Positions 34,970-43,536 of a stretch of DNA of 64,000 nt are shown here, piece by piece. Within the stretch, counting starts at the first letter, position 1. Each line of letters begins with the position of its first letter. The position numbers and the translations under genes are program-made. The stretch spans positions 248,001 through 312,000 of the forward strand of contig NZ_MBTF01000034.1 of assembly GCF_002013915.1 (NCBI RefSeq), given 5' to 3'. The DNA comes from Mucilaginibacter pedocola (GTDB lineage: Bacteria; Bacteroidota; Bacteroidia; Sphingobacteriales; Sphingobacteriaceae). The notes under the pieces were generated by a model. The model had not been told where the DNA came from. It ran no database searches and saw only the letters and a program-made list of their open reading frames with translations.

Positions 34970-35992
34970 TTATTGCATCAAAAACTTAAAGTTACCTATA
35001 TTTTTAAGGGCGGTACCGGTGCCGCGTACTACGGCGCGAAGCGGGTCTTCGGCTACGTGTACAGGCAATTTGGTTTTAGCAGCTACACGCTTATCTAAGC
35101 CGCGCAGTAACGCACCACCTCCGGTTAAGTAAATACCGGTTTGGTAAATATCGGCCGAAAGCTCGGGGGGAGTTATCTCCAATGCTTTCAATATCGCTTC
35201 TTCGATCTTCGAGATAGATTTATCAAGACAGTGTGCTATCTCGGTGTATGATACGGTGATCTGTTTTGGCACACCGGTCATTAAGTCGCGGCCTTGTACG
35301 GCAAAATCTGCTGGTGGCTCCGAAAGCTCGGGCAATGCAGCACCTACTTCAATTTTTATCTTCTCGGCAGTACGGTCACCGATCATGATGTTATGCTGGC
35401 GACGGATGTATTGTACGATGTCCGAATCGAAGTTATCGCCTGCTACGCGGATAGATTGGTCGCAAACGATACCCGAAAGGGCAATAACGGCGATCTCGGT
35501 AGTACCACCACCAATATCAATGATCATGTTACCCATTGGCTCTTCCACGTCGATACCGATACCCACGGCAGCAGCCATTGGTTCGTATATCAGGTACACT
35601 TCTTTAGCACCGGCAATTTCGGCGCTGTCGCGCACCGCACGTTTCTCTACCTCGGTAATACCCGATGGGATACAGATAACCATACGCAACGATGGGAAGA
35701 ACCATCCTTTACCCTGGTTTATCATTTTTATCATACCGCGTATCATCAGCTCGGCAGCGTTAAAGTCGGCTATTACACCATCTTTAAGCGGGCGCACGGT
35801 GCGGATGTTATCGTGGGTTTTACCCTCCATTTGCATGGCCTGGCGCCCAATGGCAATAACTTTATTGGTAGTACGGTCAAAAGCAACTATCGACGGCTCG
35901 TCAACAACTACTTTATCGTTATGTATAATGAGGGTATTGGCAGTACCCAGGTCAATGGCGATCTCTTGTGTGAAAAAATTAAATAAACCCAT
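34970..35992 (-). CDS. mreB: Rod shape-determining protein MreB (bacterial actin)
   Basis: ATP-binding cytoskeletal filament that orients side-wall synthesis. 340 residues. The phosphate 1 motif DLGTANTLI is near residue 14, the phosphate 2 motif MIIDIGGGTTEIAVI near 158, and the adenosine motif TGGGALLRG near 310. First gene of the shape cluster, with its own TAACTTTG box upstream; purH lies further upstream on the same strand. Confidence 0.98.
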   Translation of the reverse strand: MGLFNFFTQEIAIDLGTANTLIIHNDKVVVDEPSIVAFDRTTNKVIAIGRQAMQMEGKTHDNIRTVRPLKDGVIADFNAAELMIRGMIKMINQGKGWFFPSLRMVICIPSGITEVEKRAVRDSAEIAGAKEVYLIYEPMAAAVGIGIDVEEPMGNMIIDIGGGTTEIAVIALSGIVCDQSIRVAGDNFDSDIVQYIRRQHNIMIGDRTAEKIKIEVGAALPELSEPPADFAVQGRDLMTGVPKQITVSYTEIAHCLDKSISKIEEAILKALEITPPELSADIYQTGIYLTGGGALLRGLDKRVAAKTKLPVHVAEDPLRAVVRGTGTALKNIGNFKFLMQ

Positions 35993-36017
35993 GTGGCGTT
36001 ATTTCAAAATATTTTTG

Positions 36018-36025
36018 CAAAGTTA
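36018..36025 (-). promoter_or_regulatory. Probable -7 box (TAACTTTG) of the mre operon
   Basis: A perfect TAnnTTTG match on the minus strand 25 bases before the mreB ATG. Confidence 0.55.
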
Positions 36026-36031
36026 ATAATA

Positions 36032-36085
36032 ATGAGCACGAATTATCACGAAACTGATCGCGTTGATACGAATTTCACGAATTAA
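36032..36085. repeat. GTGAACACGAAT-family element, partial copy
   Basis: GAGCACGAATTATCACGAAA followed by GATACGAATTTCACGAATTAA, in the gap between mreB and purH. Only the left half of the family is present. Confidence 0.6.
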
Positions 36086-36199
36086 AACTAATTAATAGTT
36101 AATAACTCCCGATTTGTTTAAATCGTATCGTTAGAGGCATTTTAAAGTAGCTTCAATGCGCTAACCAACCTCTGTTCTCCGCTCTCTAACCTCTAACCC

Positions 36200-37726
36200 T
36201 TAGTGCTTAAAGTGCCTTACGCCGGTGGTAACCATTGCAATGCCTTTTTGGTTACACATGTCTATCGAATCCTGATCTTTGATAGAACCACCGGGTTGCA
36301 ATACGGCAGTGATACCCGCTTCGGCAGCTATCTCCACGCAATCAGGGAAAGGGAAGAATGCATCAGATGCCATAACAGCACCTTTCAGGTCGAAACCAAA
36401 GCTTTCAGCTTTGATAATAGCCTGCTTCAACGAATCTACCCTCGAAGTTTGGCCAACGCCGCTCGACATTAACTGGTTGTTTTTAGCGAAAACGATGGTG
36501 TTAGATTTGGTGTGTTTAACCACTTTATTGGCAAAGAACAGGTCTTTCAACTCCTCGGTGGTAGGTACTTTTTCGGTAACCGGTTTCATTTGTGCCGGGC
36601 CTTCTATCACCTGGTCTTTATCCTGCTCAATAACACCGTTCAGCAAGGTTTTAAATTGCTTGCTTGGCAGTTCCACTTTATTGCGCAAAAGCACGATACG
36701 GTTCTTTTTGGCGGTTAATACTTTCAGCGCATCCTCTGTAAAGGCCGGTGCTATCAGTACCTCGTAAAATATCTTGTCTATCTCAATAGCGGTTGCTTCG
36801 CAAACTTCGGCATTGGTGATCAATACACCGCCAAAAGCCGAAACAGGGTCGCAAGCCAAAGCATCGGCCCAGGCCTCTTTGGTATGCAGGCGACTGGCAA
36901 CACCGCAGGCGTTGGTGTGTTTCAGGATAGCGAAGGTTGGCTCGGTAAACTCGTTGATCAGATCAACAGCAGCATCAACATCTACCAGGTTATTGTACGA
37001 TAATTCTTTACCGTTCAATTTGGTGAACATAGCATCAAGATCACCGTAGAAGGTACCTTTTTGATGCGGGTTTTCGCCGTAACGCAGGGTTTGGCTGGTT
37101 TGTATGCTTTGTTTGAAAACCGGCATAGGTTCGGTTTGGTCGAAATACTTAAAGATATGCGTATCGTAGTTCGATGATATGTTAAATGCTTTTTGCGCAA
37201 AAGTGCGGCGTTGATCAATAGTGGTAGCACCTTCCTGTGTTTTCAGGATATCTTCTAAAATACCGTAATCGTTCTTAGAAGCAACGATAACTACATCCTT
37301 AAAGTTTTTAGCAGCTGCGCGAATAAGCGATATACCGCCGATATCTATCTTCTCAATGATATCCTCTTCGCTTGCGCCCGAGTTCACGGTCTCTTCAAAA
37401 GGATACAGGTCAACAATAACCAGGTCTATCTCGGGGATAGCGTATTGCTCCAGTTGCTGTGCATCGCTTGCTAACCCACGGCGCGATAAAATACCGCCAA
37501 ATACCTTAGGGTGCAGGGTTTTTACACGCCCCCCCAGTATAGATGGGTACGAGGTAAGGTCCTCAACAGCTATCACGTTAACACCAAGGTCGCGGATAAA
37601 AGTTTCGGTACCACCAGTAGAATATATGTTAACACCAAGGCGGTTCAGCTCGTGGATGATCGGCTCGAGGTTGTCTTTGTAATAAACAGAAATAAGGGCG
37701 TTTTTGATTTGAACAGATTGGCTCAT
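36200..37726 (-). CDS. purH: Bifunctional AICAR formyltransferase / IMP cyclohydrolase
   Basis: Last two steps of purine synthesis to IMP, in the cytosol. 508 residues: N-terminal cyclohydrolase (methylglyoxal synthase-like fold, about 1-190, with STGGTETFIRDLGV) and C-terminal AICAR transformylase with KHTNACGVA near 265 and the terminal ITAVLQPGGSIKDQDSID region. Upstream of mreB on the same strand, an order common in Bacteroidota, but a 207-base gap and a separate mreB promoter suggest partly independent transcription. Confidence 0.98.
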   Translation of the reverse strand: MSQSVQIKNALISVYYKDNLEPIIHELNRLGVNIYSTGGTETFIRDLGVNVIAVEDLTSYPSILGGRVKTLHPKVFGGILSRRGLASDAQQLEQYAIPEIDLVIVDLYPFEETVNSGASEEDIIEKIDIGGISLIRAAAKNFKDVVIVASKNDYGILEDILKTQEGATTIDQRRTFAQKAFNISSNYDTHIFKYFDQTEPMPVFKQSIQTSQTLRYGENPHQKGTFYGDLDAMFTKLNGKELSYNNLVDVDAAVDLINEFTEPTFAILKHTNACGVASRLHTKEAWADALACDPVSAFGGVLITNAEVCEATAIEIDKIFYEVLIAPAFTEDALKVLTAKKNRIVLLRNKVELPSKQFKTLLNGVIEQDKDQVIEGPAQMKPVTEKVPTTEELKDLFFANKVVKHTKSNTIVFAKNNQLMSSGVGQTSRVDSLKQAIIKAESFGFDLKGAVMASDAFFPFPDCVEIAAEAGITAVLQPGGSIKDQDSIDMCNQKGIAMVTTGVRHFKH

Positions 37727-37748
37727 TTGCAGGGCATTTTTTGAGCCG

Positions 37749-37756
37749 CAAAGGTA
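37749..37756 (-). promoter_or_regulatory. Probable -7 box (TACCTTTG) of purH
   Basis: A TAnnTTTG match on the minus strand 22 bases before the purH ATG. Confidence 0.5.
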
Positions 37757-37912
37757 ATGATTAGTGAGCAGAGAACGGTGAATAGAGAACAGTTTTTTTT
37801 AGGTGGCTTTTTGTTGATGCTTAGGCAGATAAAAAGTCGTTAGTTGGCAAAAAATCGGCGCTAAATTGTAGCGTAACCGGGCAGGCTTGCGTAAGGTTAA
37901 AAAACGCCAACA

Positions 37913-38347
37913 ATGAAAACCATAACAAAATTATCTGCCTGCATTTTCTTCTTATTTGCAGCCGCCTGTACCAAAATGCAGGAAGTAGTATTAACCAACG
38001 CATCTATAGCCGGCACCTGGAAACTCGATGCCACTTATGCGGACCCGGGCGATGGCAGCGGCACCTACCACCCGGTAACCATAGCAACCACCAACACCAT
38101 CACCTTTAAACCCGATGGTAAGATAGAAACCGTGGGGTTGGACGATTCGGAGAACTTCCTGATGCATTTTTCGCAATACACAACCTTTGCTATAAAGGAT
38201 AGCACCACCCTGATATTTAAAGAGCCTACCGATACTACCAGCCAAAAATACCTTTACAAAATTGAAGGCGATAAACTAACGCTGATACCTGCCGGGCCGG
38301 TGATGTGTATAGAAGGCTGTGGCACTCGTTTTCAAAAACAAAAATAA
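37913..38347 (+). CDS. Lipocalin-like lipoprotein
   Basis: 144 residues with a lipoprotein signal (lipobox AAAC, Cys19). The mature part follows the small lipocalin-like pattern of Bacteroidota: IAGTWKLDATY at its start, alternating beta strands with TITFKPDGKIE, and a closing KYLYKIEGDKLTLIP. Ligand unknown. A cysteine pair, CIEGC, near the end may form a disulfide. Paralogous in style to the lipoprotein at 39653. Confidence 0.75.
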   Translation: MKTITKLSACIFFLFAAACTKMQEVVLTNASIAGTWKLDATYADPGDGSGTYHPVTIATTNTITFKPDGKIETVGLDDSENFLMHFSQYTTFAIKDSTTLIFKEPTDTTSQKYLYKIEGDKLTLIPAGPVMCIEGCGTRFQKQK

Positions 38348-38400
38348 TTTGCTTGGGAGCGGGAAGTCGTTGTAACTTAGGGCATCACAATTAGATAGCC

Positions 38401-38949
38401 ATGGCCAGCACCCTGCAAGCAAATAATACGGTAGAAATACCGCTAAGCAAAACAAAATTAGCATTACTACTAATAGGCTCGCTTGCCTTTGTGGCAGCGG
38501 GCCTATGGTTTGTTACGCATCCGGATATCCGTTTGTTCGGCAACCGCCCGTACCCTGTTTTCACTTACACTATAGGCGTTTTGGCCATAGCTTTATTCGG
38601 CTTTTGTGCTTATTGCCTTTTCAAAAAAATGTTTGATACCCGCCCCGGGCTTATCGTAAGCGATGAAGGCATAACCGACAATGCCAGTGGTTTCACTTTC
38701 GGGCTTATACCCTGGGCAGATATTGAAGATATCAACGCAATGGAAATGGGCAAGCAAAAACTCATTATGGTTTTTGTAAGCAATCCCGAAGACTACATTG
38801 GCACCCAAACCAACGGCATCATGAAAAAAATGGCCGCCATGAACTACCGCTCGTACGGAACGCCAATAAGCATAACCGCCAATACCTTGCAGTACGATTT
38901 TGAGGAATTATATAGGTTGCTGAGGGGGAGGATGGAGTCGAGAGCCTAA
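38401..38949 (+). CDS. STM3941 family membrane protein
   Basis: 182 residues: two membrane helices (about 18-38 and 58-80) then a PH-like cytoplasmic domain with GLIPWADIEDINAMEMGKQK. This layout matches the uncharacterised STM3941 family. No biochemical role is known to me. Single gene. Confidence 0.7.
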   Translation: MASTLQANNTVEIPLSKTKLALLLIGSLAFVAAGLWFVTHPDIRLFGNRPYPVFTYTIGVLAIALFGFCAYCLFKKMFDTRPGLIVSDEGITDNASGFTFGLIPWADIEDINAMEMGKQKLIMVFVSNPEDYIGTQTNGIMKKMAAMNYRSYGTPISITANTLQYDFEELYRLLRGRMESRA

Positions 38950-39028
38950 TGTCGGGAGTATGTAACTTCTAATTCATTTATGAGTAGAGAGACTAACTAA
39001 CCTCTAAACACCAACCTCTAACCTCTGT

Positions 39029-39607
39029 CTACGACCTCATCTTCTTCAGCAAATTCTCAATAACCTTGGGGAAATGCTGATGTTCCAATTGCTGTACTTT
39101 AAATTTCACCATCTCTAAGGTATCATCCGGCTCTATCTTAAAGCGTGACTGATGGATAATCTCGCCTTCATCGAATTCGGCATTAGCAAAGTGGATGGTA
39201 ATGCCCGATTCTTCTTCGCCGGCTGCTAAAACAGCCTTATGCACGTTATCGCCATACATGCCTTTGCCACCAAACTTAGGTAACAATGCGGGATGCAGGT
39301 TAATGATCTTATTAGGGAATGCGTTCAACAAAGTTTTAGGCACCAACCACAGGAAACCGGCCAATACAATAATATCAACCTGCAGGTTTTTTAATAACGA
39401 TATTACATCGTCGGTTTCGTAAAACTCGTGGCGGGTAAATATATGCGAGGGCACTTCAAAATTATCGGCACGCTGCAGCACGTAGGCTTGCGGGTTATTG
39501 GTTAGCACCAGTACAACCTCGGCATCGGCGTTACGCTTAAAGTGCTCCATTATTTTTTGGGCGTTAGACCCCGACCCGGAAGCAAAAATGGCTATTCTCT
39601 TTTTCAA
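39029..39607 (-). CDS. purN: Phosphoribosylglycinamide formyltransferase
   Basis: Transfers a formyl group from 10-formyl-THF to GAR in purine synthesis. 192 residues. IFASGSGSNAQKI near 7-19 binds the phosphate; LAGFLWLVP and IINLHPALLPKFGGKGMYG (catalytic Asn and His) and a late Asp (EFDEGEII) are in place. Located on the minus strand, apart from purH. Confidence 0.96.
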   Translation of the reverse strand: MKKRIAIFASGSGSNAQKIMEHFKRNADAEVVLVLTNNPQAYVLQRADNFEVPSHIFTRHEFYETDDVISLLKNLQVDIIVLAGFLWLVPKTLLNAFPNKIINLHPALLPKFGGKGMYGDNVHKAVLAAGEEESGITIHFANAEFDEGEIIHQSRFKIEPDDTLEMVKFKVQQLEHQHFPKVIENLLKKMRS

Positions 39608-39652
39608 AATGGCTGGTAGCTTTGTTATTGCAAAATAAAAAAATTTTACTAC

Positions 39653-40162
39653 TTATCTGGTAGTTACTTCACTTTGGCGTATAAAACCCCACCTGTAAAT
39701 AGTACGGGGTTGGGTTGATGTATAATAGGGCTGCGTATCGCCGGTTTGCAGCACCATCGAAAAATCGCCCAGGGTATATATCTGGGCATTGGCAAAAGGC
39801 CTGGCTCCACCGGCCAGCGCTGTGTCGGCAAATGCAATATCGGCGTGCAGCACCAATTTGGTATCACTCAGGCTATAGGTGCCCCTTGCTACAGGCTCGG
39901 CGCAACTGTAATTGGTGTAGCTGCAACTGCCGTCTTTAAAAAACTTAAACACCTGCGTGGTATCGCAATCGGCATTCAAAGTATCGGCAGTACCTACCTG
40001 GCTATCTCCCACATAATTATACACCAACACCGAAGCTAATTCCCATTGCCTTGTTGTAAGCAGGTTAGGCACATTGCTTTGATCGGTTTTCTTGCATGAG
40101 TTAATGCCAAATGCAGTAAACAATACAACAGGGAGGCACCAAAAACTTATTTTTCTCTTCAT
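39653..40162 (-). CDS. Lipocalin-like lipoprotein
   Basis: 169 residues with a lipoprotein signal peptide (lipobox INSC, then KK). The mature region opens with NLLTTRQWELASVLVYNYVG and has the alternating beta-strand pattern of lipocalin-like Bacteroidota proteins (RGTYSLSDTKLVLHAD). Likely outer-membrane anchored; ligand unknown. Confidence 0.7.
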   Translation of the reverse strand: MKRKISFWCLPVVLFTAFGINSCKKTDQSNVPNLLTTRQWELASVLVYNYVGDSQVGTADTLNADCDTTQVFKFFKDGSCSYTNYSCAEPVARGTYSLSDTKLVLHADIAFADTALAGGARPFANAQIYTLGDFSMVLQTGDTQPYYTSTQPRTIYRWGFIRQSEVTTR

Positions 40163-40323
40163 TAGTTTTTCTACGGCAAAAATAGAAATTCCCGCTATAT
40201 GGCGGGCTATCCCTATAACTCTATTATTACCGTATTATTTCACCGTTGCCAAAGCCATAACAAGCAAGGCCCAATTAAGTTGTAATTTTTTAACTTGCGC
40301 CCGGTGCTTAACTAAAATTACCT

Positions 40324-41355
40324 ATGATGCTGAACCAGCCCATTAACCACTCCCCCGAACATAAAACCCTTCGAATACCTTACAATACTTTGAAAGCCGA
40401 ATTTTACCGGGTATTGCTATCGCTTGGTTTTGAAGAAAGCAAAGCCGATGCCTGCGCCGGCATTTTTGCCGATAACAGCCGCGATGGCGTAGCCTCGCAC
40501 GGGCTTAACCGCTTTGGTGTATTTGTAGATTATTTAAAAGAAGGCTTTATTACCCCCAATGCCGAACCGGCTTTGATAAATTCCCTCGGTGCCATTGAGC
40601 AATGGGACGGCAACTACGCCCCCGGCTTGCTAAATGCCCGCTTCAGTATGGATAGGGCCATTGCATTGGCAAAAGAAAACGGCATAGGCTGCGTAGCCAT
40701 AAAAAACACCAATCATTGGATGCGGGGCGGCACTTATGGCTGGCAAGCTGCCGAAGCCGGTTGCGTGGGCATTTGCTTTACCAATACCATAGCCAACCTG
40801 CCCCCTTGGGGCGGCACGCAACCACGACTGGGCAACAACCCATTAATTATATCCGTACCCAAACAAGGCGGGCATGTGGTGCTGGATATGGCCATTTCGC
40901 AATTCTCGTTCGGCAAGCTTTGGCAATATGAGGCACAAAACAAGCCCTTGCCCCTGCCCGGCGGGTACGATGCCGAAGGCAACTTAACAACAGACGCCGC
41001 CGCCATTATAGCTACAAAGCGTGCACTGCCTATTGGCTTCTGGAAAGGCTCTGGATTATCATTAGTGCTTGATCTGCTGGCTACCATCTTAAGCGGCGGC
41101 AGTTCCACCGCTGCTATCACCCAAAGCGGACGTAAAGAAACCGGCGTATCGCAGGTATTCATCGCTATAAAAGCCGACGCGGACCAAAACGAAACCTTAA
41201 TAAACGAAATTATCGCCTACACCAAAACCAGCGAAACCGCCGATGGCAGCGAGATACTGTACCCCGGCGAAAACATGCTGCGCACAAGGGAGAAAAATAT
41301 GGCTGAAGGCGTGTTGGTGGATGAAAGAATTTGGGAAGAGGTGAAGGGGATGTAA
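40324..41355 (+). CDS. dlgD: 3-dehydro-L-gulonate 2-dehydrogenase (Ldh/MDH2 family)
   Basis: NAD(P)H-dependent reduction of 2,3-diketo-L-gulonate or a related ketoacid, of the malate/L-lactate dehydrogenase type 2 family. 343 residues. FADNSRDGVASHGLNRF near 48-64, VAIKNTNHWMRGGTYGW near 127-143, and the Asn/Gly-rich RLGNNPLIISVP near 168-179 are characteristic, and the NHWMRGG form fits the DlgD branch. No other ascorbate or uronate genes are adjacent, so the physiological substrate is inferred. Confidence 0.82.
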   Translation: MMLNQPINHSPEHKTLRIPYNTLKAEFYRVLLSLGFEESKADACAGIFADNSRDGVASHGLNRFGVFVDYLKEGFITPNAEPALINSLGAIEQWDGNYAPGLLNARFSMDRAIALAKENGIGCVAIKNTNHWMRGGTYGWQAAEAGCVGICFTNTIANLPPWGGTQPRLGNNPLIISVPKQGGHVVLDMAISQFSFGKLWQYEAQNKPLPLPGGYDAEGNLTTDAAAIIATKRALPIGFWKGSGLSLVLDLLATILSGGSSTAAITQSGRKETGVSQVFIAIKADADQNETLINEIIAYTKTSETADGSEILYPGENMLRTREKNMAEGVLVDERIWEEVKGM

Positions 41356-41403
41356 AGCAGTTACCTATTTTATTCAGATAACTATCGGCACTGCATATCC
41401 AAC

Positions 41404-42126
41404 CTACCTCACCAACCCCTCAAACTTATCCCAAAAGCCATCCTTTGGCAATGGTGCTTCTATTAATATAGGTTCGTTTTTTACGGGGTGGATAAATTGC
41501 AGGCGGCGGGAATGCAGGCAAATGCTTTTGCGGAGGCTGCCACGGGGGTAGCCATATTTATTATCAGCTACAATGGGGCAGCCCAGGGTTGATAGCTGCA
41601 CGCGTATCTGGTGCGGGCGGCCGGTTATCGGGTCAACCTCAATTACGTAGTAGCCATCTAATTCGCCAACCAGTTTATAGTTCAGTTCTGAACGCAGGCT
41701 ACCCTGCACTTCTTTATCGTGCGCCTTGGTAACGTTTTTTTGCGGATTTTTCACCAGCCAGTGTACCAGGTTGCCACTTTCGGGGTAAGGGCGTTTGCGC
41801 ACAATGGCATAATAAGTTTTATGCATCTCGCGCCCCTTAAACATTTTATTTATTCTGTCTAAGGCCTTACTGGTTTTAGCGAATAAGATAACGCCGCTAA
41901 CGGGCCTATCCAAGCGGTGCACTACGCCCAAAAACGCCCCATTGGGCTTGTTATATTTAGCGGCGATGTATTTTTTTACTTTTTCATCCAGCGGTTCGTC
42001 CATAGTATCATCTACCTGCACAATATCGCCGGCACGCTTGTTCACAGCAATAAGGTGGTTATCCTCATACAAGATATCCTTATCGGTAATAGCGTTATTA
42101 GTATAATTATGTTCGGGCTGAGCCAT
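41404..42126 (-). CDS. RluA family RNA pseudouridine synthase
   Basis: Isomerises uridine to pseudouridine in rRNA or tRNA. 240 residues. Catalytic Asp73 lies in HRLDRPVSGV; ILYEDNHLIAVNK at 18-30 and GRPHQIRVQLSTLGCPI mark the RluA group. There is no N-terminal S4 domain, so it resembles the short members (RluA/TruC-like) more than RluD. The RNA target cannot be told from sequence. Confidence 0.92.
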   Translation of the reverse strand: MAQPEHNYTNNAITDKDILYEDNHLIAVNKRAGDIVQVDDTMDEPLDEKVKKYIAAKYNKPNGAFLGVVHRLDRPVSGVILFAKTSKALDRINKMFKGREMHKTYYAIVRKRPYPESGNLVHWLVKNPQKNVTKAHDKEVQGSLRSELNYKLVGELDGYYVIEVDPITGRPHQIRVQLSTLGCPIVADNKYGYPRGSLRKSICLHSRRLQFIHPVKNEPILIEAPLPKDGFWDKFEGLVR

Positions 42127-42127
42127 T

Positions 42128-42165
42128 GTTTTAAGTCTGAAGTCGGATGTCTGAAAGTCCGAAGT
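42128..42165. repeat. AAGTCTGAAGTC-family repeat
   Basis: TTTTAAGTCTGAAGTCGGAT followed by GTCTGAAAGTCCGAAG, at the 5' edge of the pseudouridine synthase gene. Same words as the hairpin at 21431. Confidence 0.65.
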
Positions 42166-42216
42166 ATTATATTTTCAATTCAAAAACTCCTCCGCTGGTT
42201 AGCGGAGGCTAGGGGC

Positions 42217-43032
42217 TTAATATTCCTCTTTCTCATTCGGGAAGCTATTCGCCCTCACATCGCTTACGTAGTTTTTGATTGCGCCATCCATCACATCAAA
42301 AAGGTTGGCGTACTGGCGCAAGAAGCGTGGCTTAAAGCCTTTGTTCAATCCCAGCATATCGTGTATTACCAATACCTGGCCGCTGCAATGTTTTCCGGCA
42401 CCAATGCCGATGGTTGGAATATTGATACTATCGGTTACTTCTCTGGCCAGTTTAGAGGGTATCTTTTCCAGCACTACACCAAAGCAACCCAGTTCCTGTA
42501 GTTTTAAAGCGTCTTCTTGTAGCTTCGCAGCCTCAGCTTCCTCTTTTGCCCTAACGGTGTAGGTGCCAAATTTATATATCGATTGCGGCGTAAGCCCCAA
42601 ATGGCCCATAACCGGGATGCCTGCGGTGAGTATACGGGTGATAGACTCAGCGATCTCAACGCCGCCTTCCAGCTTCACTGCATGTGCGCCGGCTTCTTTC
42701 ATAATACGGATAGCCGAACTAAGTGCCTCTTTAGAGTTCCCCTGGTAAGAACCAAAAGGCAGATCCACCACCACCAGTGCGCGTTTTGCAGCACGCACTA
42801 CTGATGAGGCGTGGTATATCATTTGATCGAGCGTGATGGGTAGCGTAGTTTCGTGGCCAGCCATTACGTTAGAGGCCGAATCGCCTACCAATATCACATC
42901 GGTGCCCGCCGCATCTACGATTGCCGCCATCGAATAATCGTATGCGGTTAGCATAGCTATCTTCTCGCCGCGGTTTTTCATTTCCTGCAAGGTGTGCACC
43001 GTAATGCGTTTTACTTCCTTATTTACCGACAT
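42217..43032 (-). CDS. panB: 3-methyl-2-oxobutanoate hydroxymethyltransferase
   Basis: First step of pantothenate synthesis: adds a hydroxymethyl group from 5,10-methylene-THF to ketoisovalerate. 271 residues from 43032 (MSVNKEVKRITVHTLQEMK). A longer frame from 43086 would run through the TAACTTTG -7 box, so it is rejected. Seen: KIAMLTAYDYSMA, VGDSASNVMAGHETTLPI and PVMGHLGLTPQS, with the metal-ligand Asp residues. Single gene here. Confidence 0.96.
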   Translation of the reverse strand: MSVNKEVKRITVHTLQEMKNRGEKIAMLTAYDYSMAAIVDAAGTDVILVGDSASNVMAGHETTLPITLDQMIYHASSVVRAAKRALVVVDLPFGSYQGNSKEALSSAIRIMKEAGAHAVKLEGGVEIAESITRILTAGIPVMGHLGLTPQSIYKFGTYTVRAKEEAEAAKLQEDALKLQELGCFGVVLEKIPSKLAREVTDSINIPTIGIGAGKHCSGQVLVIHDMLGLNKGFKPRFLRQYANLFDVMDGAIKNYVSDVRANSFPNEKEEY

Positions 43033-43061
43033 ATTTTTTGTGGTTGGAGTTTTATAAGCCG

Positions 43062-43069
43062 CAAAGTTA
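43062..43069 (-). promoter_or_regulatory. Probable -7 box (TAACTTTG) of panB
   Basis: A perfect TAnnTTTG match on the minus strand, 29 bases before the chosen ATG at 43032. It decides the start. Confidence 0.55.
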
Positions 43070-43182
43070 GAAAACTCCTTTCGCATTTTTCAGGTGGAAA
43101 AATTACAGGGCTTTGCACGGGTTGCATAATATTTTATATTTTAGTGCAGCCCAATTTTTAATGCTCATACTATTATATATTA

Positions 43183-43353
43183 ATGAACGATAAAATATAC
43201 CCTTGCTATTATTGCGGTAAACCCATGAACTATACCGACCGCAAGCCGCGTAATTTTTACCTCAGGAAATTCCTTCCTTTTTTGCCTATACGCCCCTATT
43301 GGTGCACGCATTGCCTTAAAACCACATTTTTTTGGGGGAAGAAAGGGGAATAA
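43183..43353 (+). CDS. Zinc-ribbon microprotein
   Basis: A 56-residue reading frame with ATG at 43183 and TAA at 43351. It carries two CxxC pairs, YPCYYCGKP near residues 8-11 and YWCTHCLK near 41-44, about 30 residues apart, with a basic centre (DRKPRNFYLRKF). This spacing fits a small zinc ribbon, possibly nucleic-acid binding. It lies alone between panB (divergent) and carA. A family is not recognised; the paired CxxC argues for a real gene. Confidence 0.6.
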   Translation: MNDKIYPCYYCGKPMNYTDRKPRNFYLRKFLPFLPIRPYWCTHCLKTTFFWGKKGE

Positions 43354-43396
43354 CACCGCAGGTTGTAAATATTGATAGCGTTAAAAAAATTAAGGT

Positions 43397-43434
43397 GTAG
43401 GTATTCGCAAATTAAAATTTAATACCTACTTTTG
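43397..43434 (+). promoter_or_regulatory. carA promoter region with a 9-bp inverted repeat over the -7 box
   Basis: GTAGGTATT at 43397-43405 and its exact complement AATACCTAC at 43421-43429 are spaced by 15 bases. The right arm overlaps the TACTTTTG -7 box at 43427-43434. The leader to the carA ATG is about 100 bases. Confidence 0.55.
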
Positions 43435-43536
43435 CGGCGTGAATAAAGAGGTGTTTTACTTCATTCTTCCGTACATTTCTTCCGGAGCTTCGAGCCAGAA
43501 AATCCGAACAAATCACCCTTTCAATTTTTTTGCAAA

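Noticed and set aside
35294..35986. Long plus-strand frame opposite mreB
   Set aside because: Shadow of mreB codon use; mreB motifs on the minus strand are unambiguous.
43033..43086. Longer N-terminus for panB from 43086
   Set aside because: It would place the TAACTTTG promoter box inside the coding region; the start at 43032 fits family length.
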